Origin: an uncultured Aquimarina sp.
GTDB taxonomy: Bacteria; Bacteroidota; Bacteroidia; Flavobacteriales; Flavobacteriaceae
Assembly: GCF_947492965.1 (NCBI RefSeq)
Contig: NZ_CANLOZ010000013.1
Span: 1-64,000, forward strand
DNA length: 64,000 nt
Direction of reading: 5' to 3'
Positions 42,062 to 50,659 of this stretch are shown in pieces (within the stretch, counting starts at the first letter, position 1; every line of letters starts with the position of its first letter). Both the position numbers and the translations under genes were made by a program. The notes under the pieces are model-generated. The model had not been told where the DNA came from. It made no database searches and worked only from the letters and a program-made list of their open reading frames with translations.

Positions 42062-43180
42062 TTAATTATTTAGCATTACAGGCATTACAAGCATCGTAAC
42101 ACTTTCTCCTTCATCTAATCCATCTGTCGGAGTTAAGATTCCAGCTCTGTTTGGTAATGACATTTCTAACTGTACATCATCAGCATTTAGGTTATTTAGC
42201 ATTTCGCTTAAGAAACGAGAATTAAAACCTATCTGCATATCATCTCCTTGGTAATCACAAGTTAGACGCTCTTCAGCTTTATTAGAATAATCGATATCTT
42301 CTGCAGAGATATTTAATTCTGCCCCAGCAATTTTTAATCTGATCTGGTGCGTCGTTTTATTCGAGAATATAGAAACTCTACGTACAGAATTTAAGAATTG
42401 TGTGCGCGCAATACTAAGTTTGTTAGGGTTTTCTTTGGGGATTACTGCTTCATAATTTGGATATTTACCATCGATAAGTCTACAAATCAATTGTGTTTCA
42501 TCAAAAGTAAATTTCGCATTAGACTCGTTATATTCAATAAGAACATCAGTATCACTTCCTGCCAATATACCTTTTAGAAGGTTTAGTGGTTTCTTCGGCA
42601 TAATAAATTCTGCGGACTGAGAAGCTTTTACATCCTCTCTAGAATATTTTACCAGTTTATGAGCATCAGTAGCTACAAAGGTTAAACTCTCTGTAGAAAA
42701 CTGAAAGAACACTCCACTCATTACCGGTCTAAGGTCATCATTACCTGTAGCAAATATAGTTTTACTAATAGCAGTAGCAAGAATATCACCCATCACATTC
42801 GTAGCACTAGGATCTTCTAATTCTACTGCCTTTGGAAATTCTTCACCATCGGCATAAGCAAGTGCATATTTACCGTGGTTAGAACTAATCTCTATAGTAT
42901 TATTATCCCCTGCAACAAATGTAAGTGGTTGCTCTGGGAATGTCTTTAATGTTTCTAATAGTAACTTTGCAGGAACAGCAATAATTCCTTCGTCTCCAGA
43001 TTCTACTTCTAACCTAGCTGACATAGTAGTTTCTAGGTCTGAAGCCGAAACGGTTAAGGAGTTGTTATCTAATTCAAATAAAAAATTATCTAGAATTGGT
43101 AAAGTATTGCTGTTATTAATTACTCCACCTAATACTTGAAGTTGTTTTAATAAATACGAACTGGAAACTATGAATTTCAC
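42062..43180 (-). CDS. dnaN: DNA polymerase III beta subunit (sliding clamp)
   Basis: 372-aa clamp (family ~370 aa). Three similar domains; recognised phrases: MKFIVSSSYLLKQLQVLGGVIN, LPILDNFLFELDNNSLTVSASDLETTMSA, IAVPAKLLLETLKTFPEQPL, FVATDAHKLVKYSRED, LIDGKYPNYEAVIP and IGFNSRFLSEML, ending TMLVMPVMLNN. The ring tethers DNA polymerase III to DNA and binds clamp-interacting motifs. A TATATTTG box lies 59-66 nt upstream and a strong terminator follows. Confidence 0.97.
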   Translation of the reverse strand: MKFIVSSSYLLKQLQVLGGVINNSNTLPILDNFLFELDNNSLTVSASDLETTMSARLEVESGDEGIIAVPAKLLLETLKTFPEQPLTFVAGDNNTIEISSNHGKYALAYADGEEFPKAVELEDPSATNVMGDILATAISKTIFATGNDDLRPVMSGVFFQFSTESLTFVATDAHKLVKYSREDVKASQSAEFIMPKKPLNLLKGILAGSDTDVLIEYNESNAKFTFDETQLICRLIDGKYPNYEAVIPKENPNKLSIARTQFLNSVRRVSIFSNKTTHQIRLKIAGAELNISAEDIDYSNKAEERLTCDYQGDDMQIGFNSRFLSEMLNNLNADDVQLEMSLPNRAGILTPTDGLDEGESVTMLVMPVMLNN

Positions 43181-43553
43181 CCGTTTAATTTTTTAGATTA
43201 ATACTGTTTTGCAGTGGTCATTATAAAAATGGCTAACGCAAATATAATTGTAATCTCCAAGCTTGTTGGCATTCTAAAAACGTTAGTTATTAACAAACGG
43301 GTAGGAGTTATCGACTATCCTCGATTGGTTGTTTAGATAACTTAAAAATTCTTTGATATCAAATGATACACTATCGAATGTGATTGTTATTATCTATGAG
43401 CTGGTTATGATTTTGAATGCTTAAAAATAGGTTTACTACCAAGTTTAGAACTACTTTATATAGTGGAAATGTATTAAGATGTTAGTGAAATGTATTTTTG
43501 TTAGTTTTCTTCTTAGGATTCGACTGATCGGTAAAATTCTTATTCAGATAATA
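43181..43553. other. Intergenic region, dnaN to VPGUxxT protein gene
   Basis: 373 nt between divergent genes. The dnaN -7 box lies at 43239-43246 (minus strand). The + side has no clear promoter. AT-rich, no structured RNA or convincing ORF seen. Confidence 0.5.
43239..43246 (-). promoter_or_regulatory. -7 promoter box of dnaN
   Basis: Minus strand TATATTTG, an exact TAnnTTTG match, ending 58 nt upstream of the dnaN ATG. No matching TTG at the expected distance. Confidence 0.5.
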
Positions 43554-44525
43554 ATGGCATCTAAATTTCAGTATTCCCTATTACTATTATTTCTTGGGCA
43601 GTTACTTTTTGCACAGCAAAAGACAAATCCTAATAACCAAAGTGAAGAATTAGGAAAGGTAACCTGGTTACGGGATTATGACACAGCCTTAAAACTTTCT
43701 AAAATGGAGAACAAGGATGTGTTGATCTTATTTCAGGAAGTGCCAGGTTGTAGTACCTGTCGTAATTATGGACATAATGTACTTAGTCATCCATTGATGG
43801 TAGAAGCAATTGAAAACTCTTTTATTCCCTTAGCTATTTTTAATAATAAAAAAGGGAAGGATGCAGAAATATTGAAAAAATATAAAGAACCCAGTTGGAA
43901 TAATCCTGTAGTTCGTATTGTAGATTATAATGGAAATAATGTTGTGGGAAGAATAGGAAATGATTATGAAGCGATTACCTTAGTACAACGTATAATAGAA
44001 GCTTTGCAGAAAAGAGGAAAAGTAGTGCCAGAATACATCAACTTATTAGAAAAAGAACTATTAGCCACAAATACCCAAAAGGCTTATTACAGAATGTCTT
44101 GTTTTTGGAGTGGTGAAAAAGAATTAGGAAGACTGCCCGAAGTACTTAGTACAGAATCAGGATTCATGGATCATAGTGAAGTAGTAGAAGTGATTTATAA
44201 TTCTAAGGAAATAACTAAAAAAGAGCTAGATAATTATGCGAAATCTAATGGAATGAGTTTGATGGATCGTAATAAGTCTTACCGATCATCGGCAAAGGAT
44301 ATTCATTACTACTTACAACAAACTAAATTTGTATATCTACCACTTACAGAACTTCAGAAAACAAAAATAAATAGTGCTCTTGGAGATGGTCGTCCTACAC
44401 AACAGTTTTTAAGCCCTAAACAAAAGAAATGGCTCCAAAAGATTAAGAGTTCTAGTGAAGTATTATTTACTACAGATTTTGTAAAAGCCTGGGATAAAAA
44501 AACAAAAGAAATGGATGGAATCTAA
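43554..44525 (+). CDS. VPGUxxT-type thioredoxin-like protein with MsrA-like segment
   Basis: 323-aa exported protein (signal MASKFQYSLLLLFLGQLLFAQ; the ATG at 43554 is preferred to 43479 for that reason). Residues ~40-150 form a thioredoxin-like domain with LFQEVPGCSTCRNYG; this matches the VPGUxxT motif known from a selenoprotein-like family, with Cys in the selenocysteine position. Residues ~185-240 (YRMSCFWSGEKELGRLPEV..., HSEVVEVIYNSKEITKKEL) resemble the core of methionine sulfoxide reductase A, including its CFW active site. A redox role outside the cytoplasm is likely; the combination suggests repair of oxidised Met. The MsrA resemblance is partial and unconfirmed. Confidence 0.78.
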   Translation: MASKFQYSLLLLFLGQLLFAQQKTNPNNQSEELGKVTWLRDYDTALKLSKMENKDVLILFQEVPGCSTCRNYGHNVLSHPLMVEAIENSFIPLAIFNNKKGKDAEILKKYKEPSWNNPVVRIVDYNGNNVVGRIGNDYEAITLVQRIIEALQKRGKVVPEYINLLEKELLATNTQKAYYRMSCFWSGEKELGRLPEVLSTESGFMDHSEVVEVIYNSKEITKKELDNYAKSNGMSLMDRNKSYRSSAKDIHYYLQQTKFVYLPLTELQKTKINSALGDGRPTQQFLSPKQKKWLQKIKSSSEVLFTTDFVKAWDKKTKEMDGI

Positions 44526-44538
44526 GGTTTTGATAATA

Positions 44539-45108
44539 TTATTCGTCATCCATTAATTTATCAGTATAATGAGCCTTGTGCTTTGGTTGTGCAAATCGTT
44601 TTTCGTTATAGGAGTTGGATGTTCCTTTGGCAATGGATAGAGATTTCCAATCTTGATCACAAATCATTTTTCCAAGAAATACAATTTGTCCTATATGATA
44701 AGAATAATGAGCTAATTGTCTATTAATAGCCTCAGTAATCGAATGTTCGATATTTCGGATATAGATCGGTTGATCAAAATTTACGTCATTTACACTATCT
44801 AGGGCATCAAATAAACATTGCCAGCCTTCATTCCATTTCTCTAATAATTCTACTTTAGATTGTATATCGTTTTCAAACTCTTGATCACGAGCTCTCCATT
44901 TCTTTTCACCATCCGTAGTTAAAAAATCAGTCCATCTGGATTTCATATTACCCCAAAGGTGTTTTACAATAATGGCTATACTATTACTTTCCTCATTATA
45001 TTGCCAAAATAACATGTCTTCATCTAATTGGTCTATTGTTCGCTCTCCTAAGGATTTGTAGTACGAAAATTGTTTTTTGATTCCTTCTAAATATGATAAT
45101 TCATTCAT
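44539..45108 (-). CDS. DinB superfamily (DUF1572-like) protein
   Basis: 189-aa four-helix-bundle protein. The DUF1572 pattern is visible: FSYYKSLGERTIDQL near the start, SNSIAIIVKHLWGNMKSRWTDFLTTDGEK, and RQLAHYSYHIGQIVFLGK at ~135; three His (in KHLWGN, AHYSYH and YHIGQ) would bind a metal. Related proteins include thiol transferases, but activity here is unknown. It converges on the VPGUxxT gene with 13 nt between stops. Confidence 0.87.
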   Translation of the reverse strand: MNELSYLEGIKKQFSYYKSLGERTIDQLDEDMLFWQYNEESNSIAIIVKHLWGNMKSRWTDFLTTDGEKKWRARDQEFENDIQSKVELLEKWNEGWQCLFDALDSVNDVNFDQPIYIRNIEHSITEAINRQLAHYSYHIGQIVFLGKMICDQDWKSLSIAKGTSNSYNEKRFAQPKHKAHYTDKLMDDE

Positions 45109-45264
45109 ATTAAGAAGATAAGCATTTTGCTAACGGAGTGCTTTCTAAAATAGTTAAATAACATTTTCATAACATTATTGAGGTGCAATTGATTGTAGTT
45201 TTATTGGGGAAATTTCACTTTTTAAAAATATTATTTTACAATTAACTCTTTAAACTTACACATC

Positions 45265-45477
45265 ATGAAAAAAAGAATTTATGCAATTTCTGGAGTAAAA
45301 ACTTTGTCTAAATCTTCACAAAAACAAATCTTTGGAGGTATGCCAGGTTCGTCTGATTGCTTTAGTAAATGCTTTCCATTGTACCTTTCTGATATTGATG
45401 GTACGATGTGTGCTATATTTAGTCCTAGTGGAGAAATTTGTTATGGAACTATTAGATATGATGAATGTTGTATCTAA
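45265..45477 (+). CDS. Double-glycine-leader Cys-rich peptide (copy 5)
   Basis: 70-aa peptide. Leader MKKRIYAISGVKTLSKSS then QKQIFGG, with Gly-Gly at residues 24-25. Core of ~45 residues with six Cys (DCF, KCF, MCA, ICY, ECC), different in sequence and spacing from copies 1-4. The 5' context ACTTACACATCATG resembles the others. It stands alone between convergent/divergent neighbours and has a strong terminator. The leader similarity is the main evidence for grouping it with the rest. Confidence 0.7.
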   Translation: MKKRIYAISGVKTLSKSSQKQIFGGMPGSSDCFSKCFPLYLSDIDGTMCAIFSPSGEICYGTIRYDECCI

Positions 45478-45489
45478 AAGCTACTTCTA

Positions 45490-45530
45490 AATTGATAAGG
45501 AAACTCTTTATGAGAGTTTTCTTATCAGTT
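45490..45530. terminator. Bidirectional terminator, peptide copy 5 / gldFG
   Basis: Arms 45490-45507 and 45513-45530 pair over 18 positions with two mismatches or wobbles; loop of 5 nt; 12 nt after the peptide stop and 18 nt before the gldFG stop. Confidence 0.8.
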
Positions 45531-45548
45531 TTGTAAATAAATAAGATA

Positions 45549-47951
45549 TTATGGTCTGGTATATTTTCTTTTTCTCAACCAAGAGAAGAGTAGACTAAAA
45601 AGTCCAAGAAGTATTAGTGGAACTATGATATTGATAACTTGCCATAAGGTTCGAGTTTCTACCACTTTTTCTATATTTAGAAAAGCAATATTAATCTCTT
45701 TTCCTCTTACTTCGGTTAAACCAGAATCGTCCAGCAAATAATTTACAGTGTTTAAAAGAAACTCTTTATTACCGTATTGTAGATTAAGATACGGGTCATA
45801 TCCTAGAGTAATCGGTCTTCCTTTTCTGATTCCATTTTTGATTACATCACCATCAGCGATAATTACCATTTTTGTGTCTTCACTTTGGTCTTTATTATCG
45901 CTTAATGAAAAAGGTTTTACTCTGTCTTTATATGCTGATTTAAAGTTACCTTCTAGGAGCACCGCCAAATTATGTGTTCCTTCTGTATAACTTTCCATAT
46001 CTGGTTTCTGTCCTATGATGTTGTCTAGTTTGATTTCTGCAGGAATTCCTTCCAATTTAGAACGTTCGGAGCTCGTTAATAATACGGTCTTTTTTACATC
46101 ATTTTTAAGCGTGTCGATCTGGTTCGAGAACTCGAACTTTACAGATTCAATATTTTTTACAATTGGATGATTGCTGTTACTTTTAGTTAGTGATGCATAA
46201 TACCAAGGATGAGGTGTAAACTGTGTATTATTTCCTTCTCCAGAGGCAAGCATGAGCGGGGCAGAGTATAAGTCATTTACCAATACTGGATTAATACGTA
46301 CTCCGTACGAAAATAAAGCATCTCCTAATCGTAGATCTTGCATAAAGGCAATTGCAGATCCTTTGGACTGAGGTTTGAACAAGCTATCAATCTCCATTGC
46401 TACAGATTCTACCATCCATAATGATTTACCACCATCCATGATAAACTGGTCCATTACATATTTTTCATTTTCAGAAAAAGCTTCCGTCGGTTTTGCATTG
46501 ATTAGTAAATCAAATTTTTTTAGATCTTCTAAGGTTTTCTTAGGATTCGATGCTACGGAATCTAAAGTAAAAGCGCCAACAAAATAATACTCTTGTAATG
46601 TTTTAATAAAATCAGCAATCTTTGCATCTGGTAGTTGCCCGTTTCCTTTAAGTACTGCGATTTTGTGTTTCTTTGGATGGATTAGTTTTTTAAGCGCATC
46701 GGCATAAACATATTCTAACTGCTGTATAGAATTATTTACACGTTCTTCGGTTGTAGCTCCAATGGTGTTTTTTACCAAAGCGACTTTTACACTTCGCTTT
46801 TGGTAATTCATGATTGCCCATGGCACTACAGTTTCGATTTCTGTCTTACCACTTTCCTGCACACTTACTTCCATTGGCGTAAGTCCCAGGCGTTGTAATT
46901 CTTCGAGTGTTTCTTTTCTAAATTCTTCCTCTTCTAAAGGATTTGTAAATACGTACTGAATCTTTGGATTAATCGAGTTAAATTCCTCTACTATTTGTTT
47001 GGTTTCATTTTGTAATCTTCTGAACTCTGATGGAAAGTCACCATCCAAAAGTATATCAATCGCAATGGGTACTTCGGCTTCTTTTAATAGGTTTTTCGTC
47101 GCTTCCGATAGTGTAAATCGCTTATCTGCTGTAAGGTCAAAACGATTATAAAATGACGATCCTAGAAGATTGATAATTACCACTGTAATGGTGGCAAAAG
47201 AAGCAAGCTTACTAATGGTTTTCTTAGTATTTTTACTTAGAATAATCGATGTAAGAAATATAAAAATCGAAATGATACTCAAAAAATAGATAATATCTCT
47301 GGTATCTAAAATTCCTTGACTAATACGCTCGTAATGTAATTGAATTCCGATTTGTTCTACGGTATAATCACCAGCACCTAATAGTTGGTAATTGGCTAAT
47401 CCACTAAATCCAAAGTAAAATAGAAAGCACAGAAAAAGTCCTATCAAAAAGGAGACAATCTGATTATTGGTTAATGATGAAGCAAAGGTTCCTATCGAGG
47501 TGTAGGTGGCTCCCAATAATAAGAGTGCAATATACGAACCAATGGTACTACCACTATCTAAATTTCCAACGGGATTACCCAATTGGTAAACTGTAATAAC
47601 ATACAACAAACTAGGCAGCAATGCGATGCAGATTAATGCTAAACTTCCTAAATATTTTCCTAGAGCTAGTTGCCAATTTTTAATAGGTTTGGTAAGCAGT
47701 AATTCTAAGGTGCCTTGTTTTCTCTCTTCGGCAATACTACGCATGGTTACTGCCGGAATTAAAAACAATAAAATCCAAGGCGCCACTAAAAAGAAAGGTG
47801 TTAGACTAGCAAAACCACTATCTAGGATATTGAACTGACCTTTAAAAACCCACAGAAATAGACCATTAAGAATTAAAAATATACTAATCACTAAATATCC
47901 TACAGCGGACGCAAAAAATGTATTAATCTCTTTTCTTATGATTGCTAGCAT
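45549..47951 (-). CDS. gldFG: Fused GldF-GldG gliding motility ABC transporter subunit
   Basis: 800-aa membrane protein. Residues ~1-240 match GldF (ABC-2 permease; MLAIIRKEINTFFASAVGYLVISIFLI, MRSIAEERKQGTLELLLTKPI, about six membrane segments). From ~240 the sequence continues into GldG: a membrane segment (FATITVVIINLLGSSFYNRFDLT), then DKRFTLSEATKNLL and the long periplasmic part (KIQYVFTNPLEEEEFRKETL, HKIAVLKGNGQLPDAKI, DQFIMDGGKSLWMVE) and a final C-terminal membrane helix (INIIVPLILLGLFSLLFSWL) before a basic tail. In Flavobacterium johnsoniae GldF (~240 aa) and GldG (~560 aa) are separate proteins that work with GldA; the lengths here add up exactly. The GldA ATPase is not in the window. 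Confidence 0.88.
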   Translation of the reverse strand: MLAIIRKEINTFFASAVGYLVISIFLILNGLFLWVFKGQFNILDSGFASLTPFFLVAPWILLFLIPAVTMRSIAEERKQGTLELLLTKPIKNWQLALGKYLGSLALICIALLPSLLYVITVYQLGNPVGNLDSGSTIGSYIALLLLGATYTSIGTFASSLTNNQIVSFLIGLFLCFLFYFGFSGLANYQLLGAGDYTVEQIGIQLHYERISQGILDTRDIIYFLSIISIFIFLTSIILSKNTKKTISKLASFATITVVIINLLGSSFYNRFDLTADKRFTLSEATKNLLKEAEVPIAIDILLDGDFPSEFRRLQNETKQIVEEFNSINPKIQYVFTNPLEEEEFRKETLEELQRLGLTPMEVSVQESGKTEIETVVPWAIMNYQKRSVKVALVKNTIGATTEERVNNSIQQLEYVYADALKKLIHPKKHKIAVLKGNGQLPDAKIADFIKTLQEYYFVGAFTLDSVASNPKKTLEDLKKFDLLINAKPTEAFSENEKYVMDQFIMDGGKSLWMVESVAMEIDSLFKPQSKGSAIAFMQDLRLGDALFSYGVRINPVLVNDLYSAPLMLASGEGNNTQFTPHPWYYASLTKSNSNHPIVKNIESVKFEFSNQIDTLKNDVKKTVLLTSSERSKLEGIPAEIKLDNIIGQKPDMESYTEGTHNLAVLLEGNFKSAYKDRVKPFSLSDNKDQSEDTKMVIIADGDVIKNGIRKGRPITLGYDPYLNLQYGNKEFLLNTVNYLLDDSGLTEVRGKEINIAFLNIEKVVETRTLWQVINIIVPLILLGLFSLLFSWLRKRKYTRP

Positions 47952-48030
47952 ATGCCGGTACTCTCTTTTGATGTAAGTTACTAGAAGGTGAAAATAAGGA
48001 TTTTGTTTTTACTGATCCTACATCTTGGTG

Positions 48031-48324
48031 TTACAATTCTTCAATTTTTTCCACACTCCAAGCTTCTGGTTTTTGATTGAACTTAGTTTTGGTGTTTGCC
48101 CAAATATCTTTAAATAACGCAGAGTTACGATAGTTATTGAGATGTTCTTCAGATTCCCAATGGCTATAGGTGAAAAATTGATTCGTTTGGTGTATATCTC
48201 TAATCAGTTTCAGATGTTTACAACCTTCAAAATTTCGGATTTTATCTTTGTTTTTTTCAAAGTTTTCTAAAAATGCGTCTATCTGTTCTGGTACGAAACC
48301 TAATTTTACAATGCGTATGATCAT
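48031..48324 (-). CDS. Antibiotic biosynthesis monooxygenase (ABM) family protein
   Basis: 97-aa dimeric alpha/beta-barrel-like protein. Family signs: MIIRIVKLGFVPEQIDAFLENF, FEGCKHLKLIRDIHQTNQFFTYSHWESEEHLNNY, then a helix with SALFKDIWANTK. Members include quinol or haem-linked monooxygenases and plain stress proteins, and the substrate is not evident. It lies 151 nt downstream of the SAM hydrolase gene on the same strand. Confidence 0.85.
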   Translation of the reverse strand: MIIRIVKLGFVPEQIDAFLENFEKNKDKIRNFEGCKHLKLIRDIHQTNQFFTYSHWESEEHLNNYRNSALFKDIWANTKTKFNQKPEAWSVEKIEEL

Positions 48325-48475
48325 TTTTATATAACTGGATGAGCAAAGCTACAAAGTTTTGCGTTAGGGATAGCAGTGGCATCCTTTTTTCTCAATAGAG
48401 TTGAATCTTCAGGTAAAAGGGTAAAGAAAAAAGATATAACGGATAGCCCGCTCGAACGCCATTGTTATAATGTGA

Positions 48476-49306
48476 TCATTCAAAAGTAATGCTAACCGTG
48501 TCCCTAAAATATAATCCAAATAGGCTAGAAGCACCACCAACGGTTCTGGGATTACTCTTATAGATCGCCAATTCGAGATATCCAGAAGAATTAAAAACCG
48601 CCAATTTCTTACCGTCCTCTTCACGTTTACTTTTCTCTACATCAAAATTGATGGCATCGCTATAACGCTCATAGATTTTGCTAAATACTGCGCTTCTGGC
48701 AGTAATCTTAAAGCTTCTTCCTTTGCCAATATCCTCAAAAAGTTTACGAGTGATATTGGTGATAAGGTTACCATAATTATCGATGTATATAATACTTCCT
48801 ACAATCTGCTTGTCTCCAAGATTTACGATAGGAGTTATTCCTTTAATAAGTTTTATTTCAGCAGTAGGTTTACCGATTACCTCAAGAGTACCTCCTCGTG
48901 CAATATGACAAGCCACTGCCACAAAAACATCAAGTACCGGAAAGTTGGTTCCTATAGCATCATGAATATTGATTTCTACAATTTTTTCGGGTCTAAATTC
49001 TGAAGCAATTAAAGAAATCAATCCATTATTGGCACAGATAAAGTAGTGATCGTCTAATAAAACAGCGATATGTTTATTTTCTGGATTGAGTTCACTGTCG
49101 ATTCCTACGATATGAATACTGCCTTTTGGGAAGCTTTTGTAGGCATTTTGAATGATATATGCTGCTTCTGTAATATGAAAAGGAGAAATCTCGTGCGAAA
49201 TATCAACAATTGTAGCTTCTGGTAATTCGGTATAGATAGCACCTTTAACCGCAGACACAAAGTGATCTTTGATTCCGAAATCTGTAGTTAAAGTTATTAT
49301 TGGCAT
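48476..49306 (-). CDS. SAM hydroxide adenosyltransferase (DUF62; fluorinase-like)
   Basis: 276-aa protein of the SAM-dependent halogenase/hydroxide adenosyltransferase family: S-adenosylmethionine plus water gives adenosine and methionine. N-terminal MPIITLTTDFGIKDHFVSAVKGAI is the hallmark, followed by TIVDISHEISPFHITEAAYII, VGIDSELNPENKHIAV, NNGLISLIASE and the C-terminal beta-barrel YIDNYGNLITNITRKLFE and SSLFGLYFRDTVSITFE. The long insert that marks true fluorinases is not apparent. It is the first gene of a possible pair with the ABM gene. Confidence 0.9.
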   Translation of the reverse strand: MPIITLTTDFGIKDHFVSAVKGAIYTELPEATIVDISHEISPFHITEAAYIIQNAYKSFPKGSIHIVGIDSELNPENKHIAVLLDDHYFICANNGLISLIASEFRPEKIVEINIHDAIGTNFPVLDVFVAVACHIARGGTLEVIGKPTAEIKLIKGITPIVNLGDKQIVGSIIYIDNYGNLITNITRKLFEDIGKGRSFKITARSAVFSKIYERYSDAINFDVEKSKREEDGKKLAVFNSSGYLELAIYKSNPRTVGGASSLFGLYFRDTVSITFE

Positions 49307-49519
49307 CGATAAGAATTGTTAATATCTTTTGATTATAAGCGCTTAAAAATATGTAAATTTGCTAAGAAGTTATTCAAAGTTTTTTTGAATCGAGAAATCT
49401 ATTAATAAAAACCTACGAGTTTATCATATTAGACTACTATACGCATTATATGATTATTACTAAAATTCAACTTGTACTATCATTTTCATTTTTGATTCCC
49501 CGACAAAAACTTCAAATAA

Positions 49520-49537
49520 TCCCGATAGCCATTGGGA
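49520..49537. repeat. Short REP-like palindrome
   Basis: TCCCGAT and ATTGGGA (7 bp with one G-T pair) flank AGCC. A loop of this kind is often found as an extragenic palindrome in Bacteroidota; it lies between the SAM hydrolase and phoH genes. Confidence 0.4.
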
Positions 49538-49589
49538 GCACAAACTTAGTCAATCCAAAAAACAAATCATACTAAAATTACTATAGCTT

Positions 49590-50546
49590 TTGAACGAACT
49601 TATTATTGAACTAACAGAAATTAATCCAAGAGAGTTTTTCGGACTCCAAAACAGTAATATTCAATTATTAAAGAAATATTTTCCTAAACTGAAAATTGTT
49701 GCTCGAGGAAGTAAACTAAAGGTATACGGAGATGAGGATATGCTCGAAGAGTTTGATATGCGCCTAAATATGCTTTTAGAGCATTTTGGAAAATACAATA
49801 AACTCGATGAAAATGTTATTGAGCGTGTATTAACCAGCGATAGTAAAGCGGATTACGAAACGTCTGCTGGTAGTGGAGAAACCTTGGTACATGGAGTAGG
49901 CGGTAGACTAATCAAAGCACAAACAGCTAATCAGCGCAAATTGGTAGAATTGACCAATAAGAATGATATGGTTTTTGCGATTGGTCCTGCAGGAACTGGT
50001 AAAACCTATACCGGTGTTGCGCTAGCGGTAAAAGCATTGAAGGAAAAACAAGTACGAAGAATTATACTAACCAGACCAGCGGTTGAAGCTGGTGAAAATC
50101 TTGGTTTTTTACCAGGAGATCTAAAAGAAAAATTAGATCCCTATATGCAACCACTGTATGATGCGTTACGGGATATGATTCCTGCAGAAAAGCTAGAGAG
50201 TTTTATAGAGAAAGGAGTTATCCAGATAGCTCCCATGGCGTTTATGCGTGGTCGTACCTTGGATAATGCATTTGTGATCTTGGATGAAGCACAAAATACT
50301 ACCCATGCGCAAATGAAGATGTTCTTAACACGAATGGGTAAGAATGCTAAGTTTATGATTACGGGAGATCCAGGACAAATAGATTTACCACGTAGAGTAA
50401 CTTCTGGATTAAAAGAAGCTTTGTTGGTATTAAAAGGCATCTCTGGAATCGGAATCATCCATTTGGATGATAAAGATGTAATCCGACATAAATTGGTGAA
50501 AAAGGTAATTGCAGCCTACAAAGAGATCGAAAACCGAAATGGGTAG
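49590..50546 (+). CDS. phoH: PhoH family ATPase
   Basis: 318-aa PhoH/YbeZ-like P-loop protein. Starts with TTG at 49590, giving MNELIIELTEINPREFFG, the typical flavobacterial PhoH N-terminus. The N-terminal ~100 residues are the KH-like domain; Walker A is AIGPAGTGKTYTGVAL (~130), followed by RPAVEAGENLGFLPGDLKEK and Walker B FVILDEAQNTTHAQMKMFL and the TGDPGQIDLPR motif. Members are RNA helicase/ATPase-like and linked to ribosome maturation with YbeY; the substrate is not certain. The four-helix-bundle gene and purC follow on the same strand. Confidence 0.93.
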   Translation: MNELIIELTEINPREFFGLQNSNIQLLKKYFPKLKIVARGSKLKVYGDEDMLEEFDMRLNMLLEHFGKYNKLDENVIERVLTSDSKADYETSAGSGETLVHGVGGRLIKAQTANQRKLVELTNKNDMVFAIGPAGTGKTYTGVALAVKALKEKQVRRIILTRPAVEAGENLGFLPGDLKEKLDPYMQPLYDALRDMIPAEKLESFIEKGVIQIAPMAFMRGRTLDNAFVILDEAQNTTHAQMKMFLTRMGKNAKFMITGDPGQIDLPRRVTSGLKEALLVLKGISGIGIIHLDDKDVIRHKLVKKVIAAYKEIENRNG

Positions 50547-50659
50547 ATTTAGAGAAATGAGTACTTAAGTATTTTAGTATTTGAGTATGTAATTCTTTTT
50601 ACAAAGTATACAGACGGATTGGTTAAGACTGTTGTTTTGTTTAAGTTAAAAAAAAGATA

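Noticed and set aside
48476..49306. True fluorinase
   Set aside because: The N-terminus fits the family but the extra loop marking fluorinases is not apparent; hydroxide adenosyltransferase is the default.
49450..49575. 41-codon + ORF between the SAM hydrolase and phoH genes
   Set aside because: It runs through a REP-like palindrome (49520-49537), has no promoter and gives no recognisable product.
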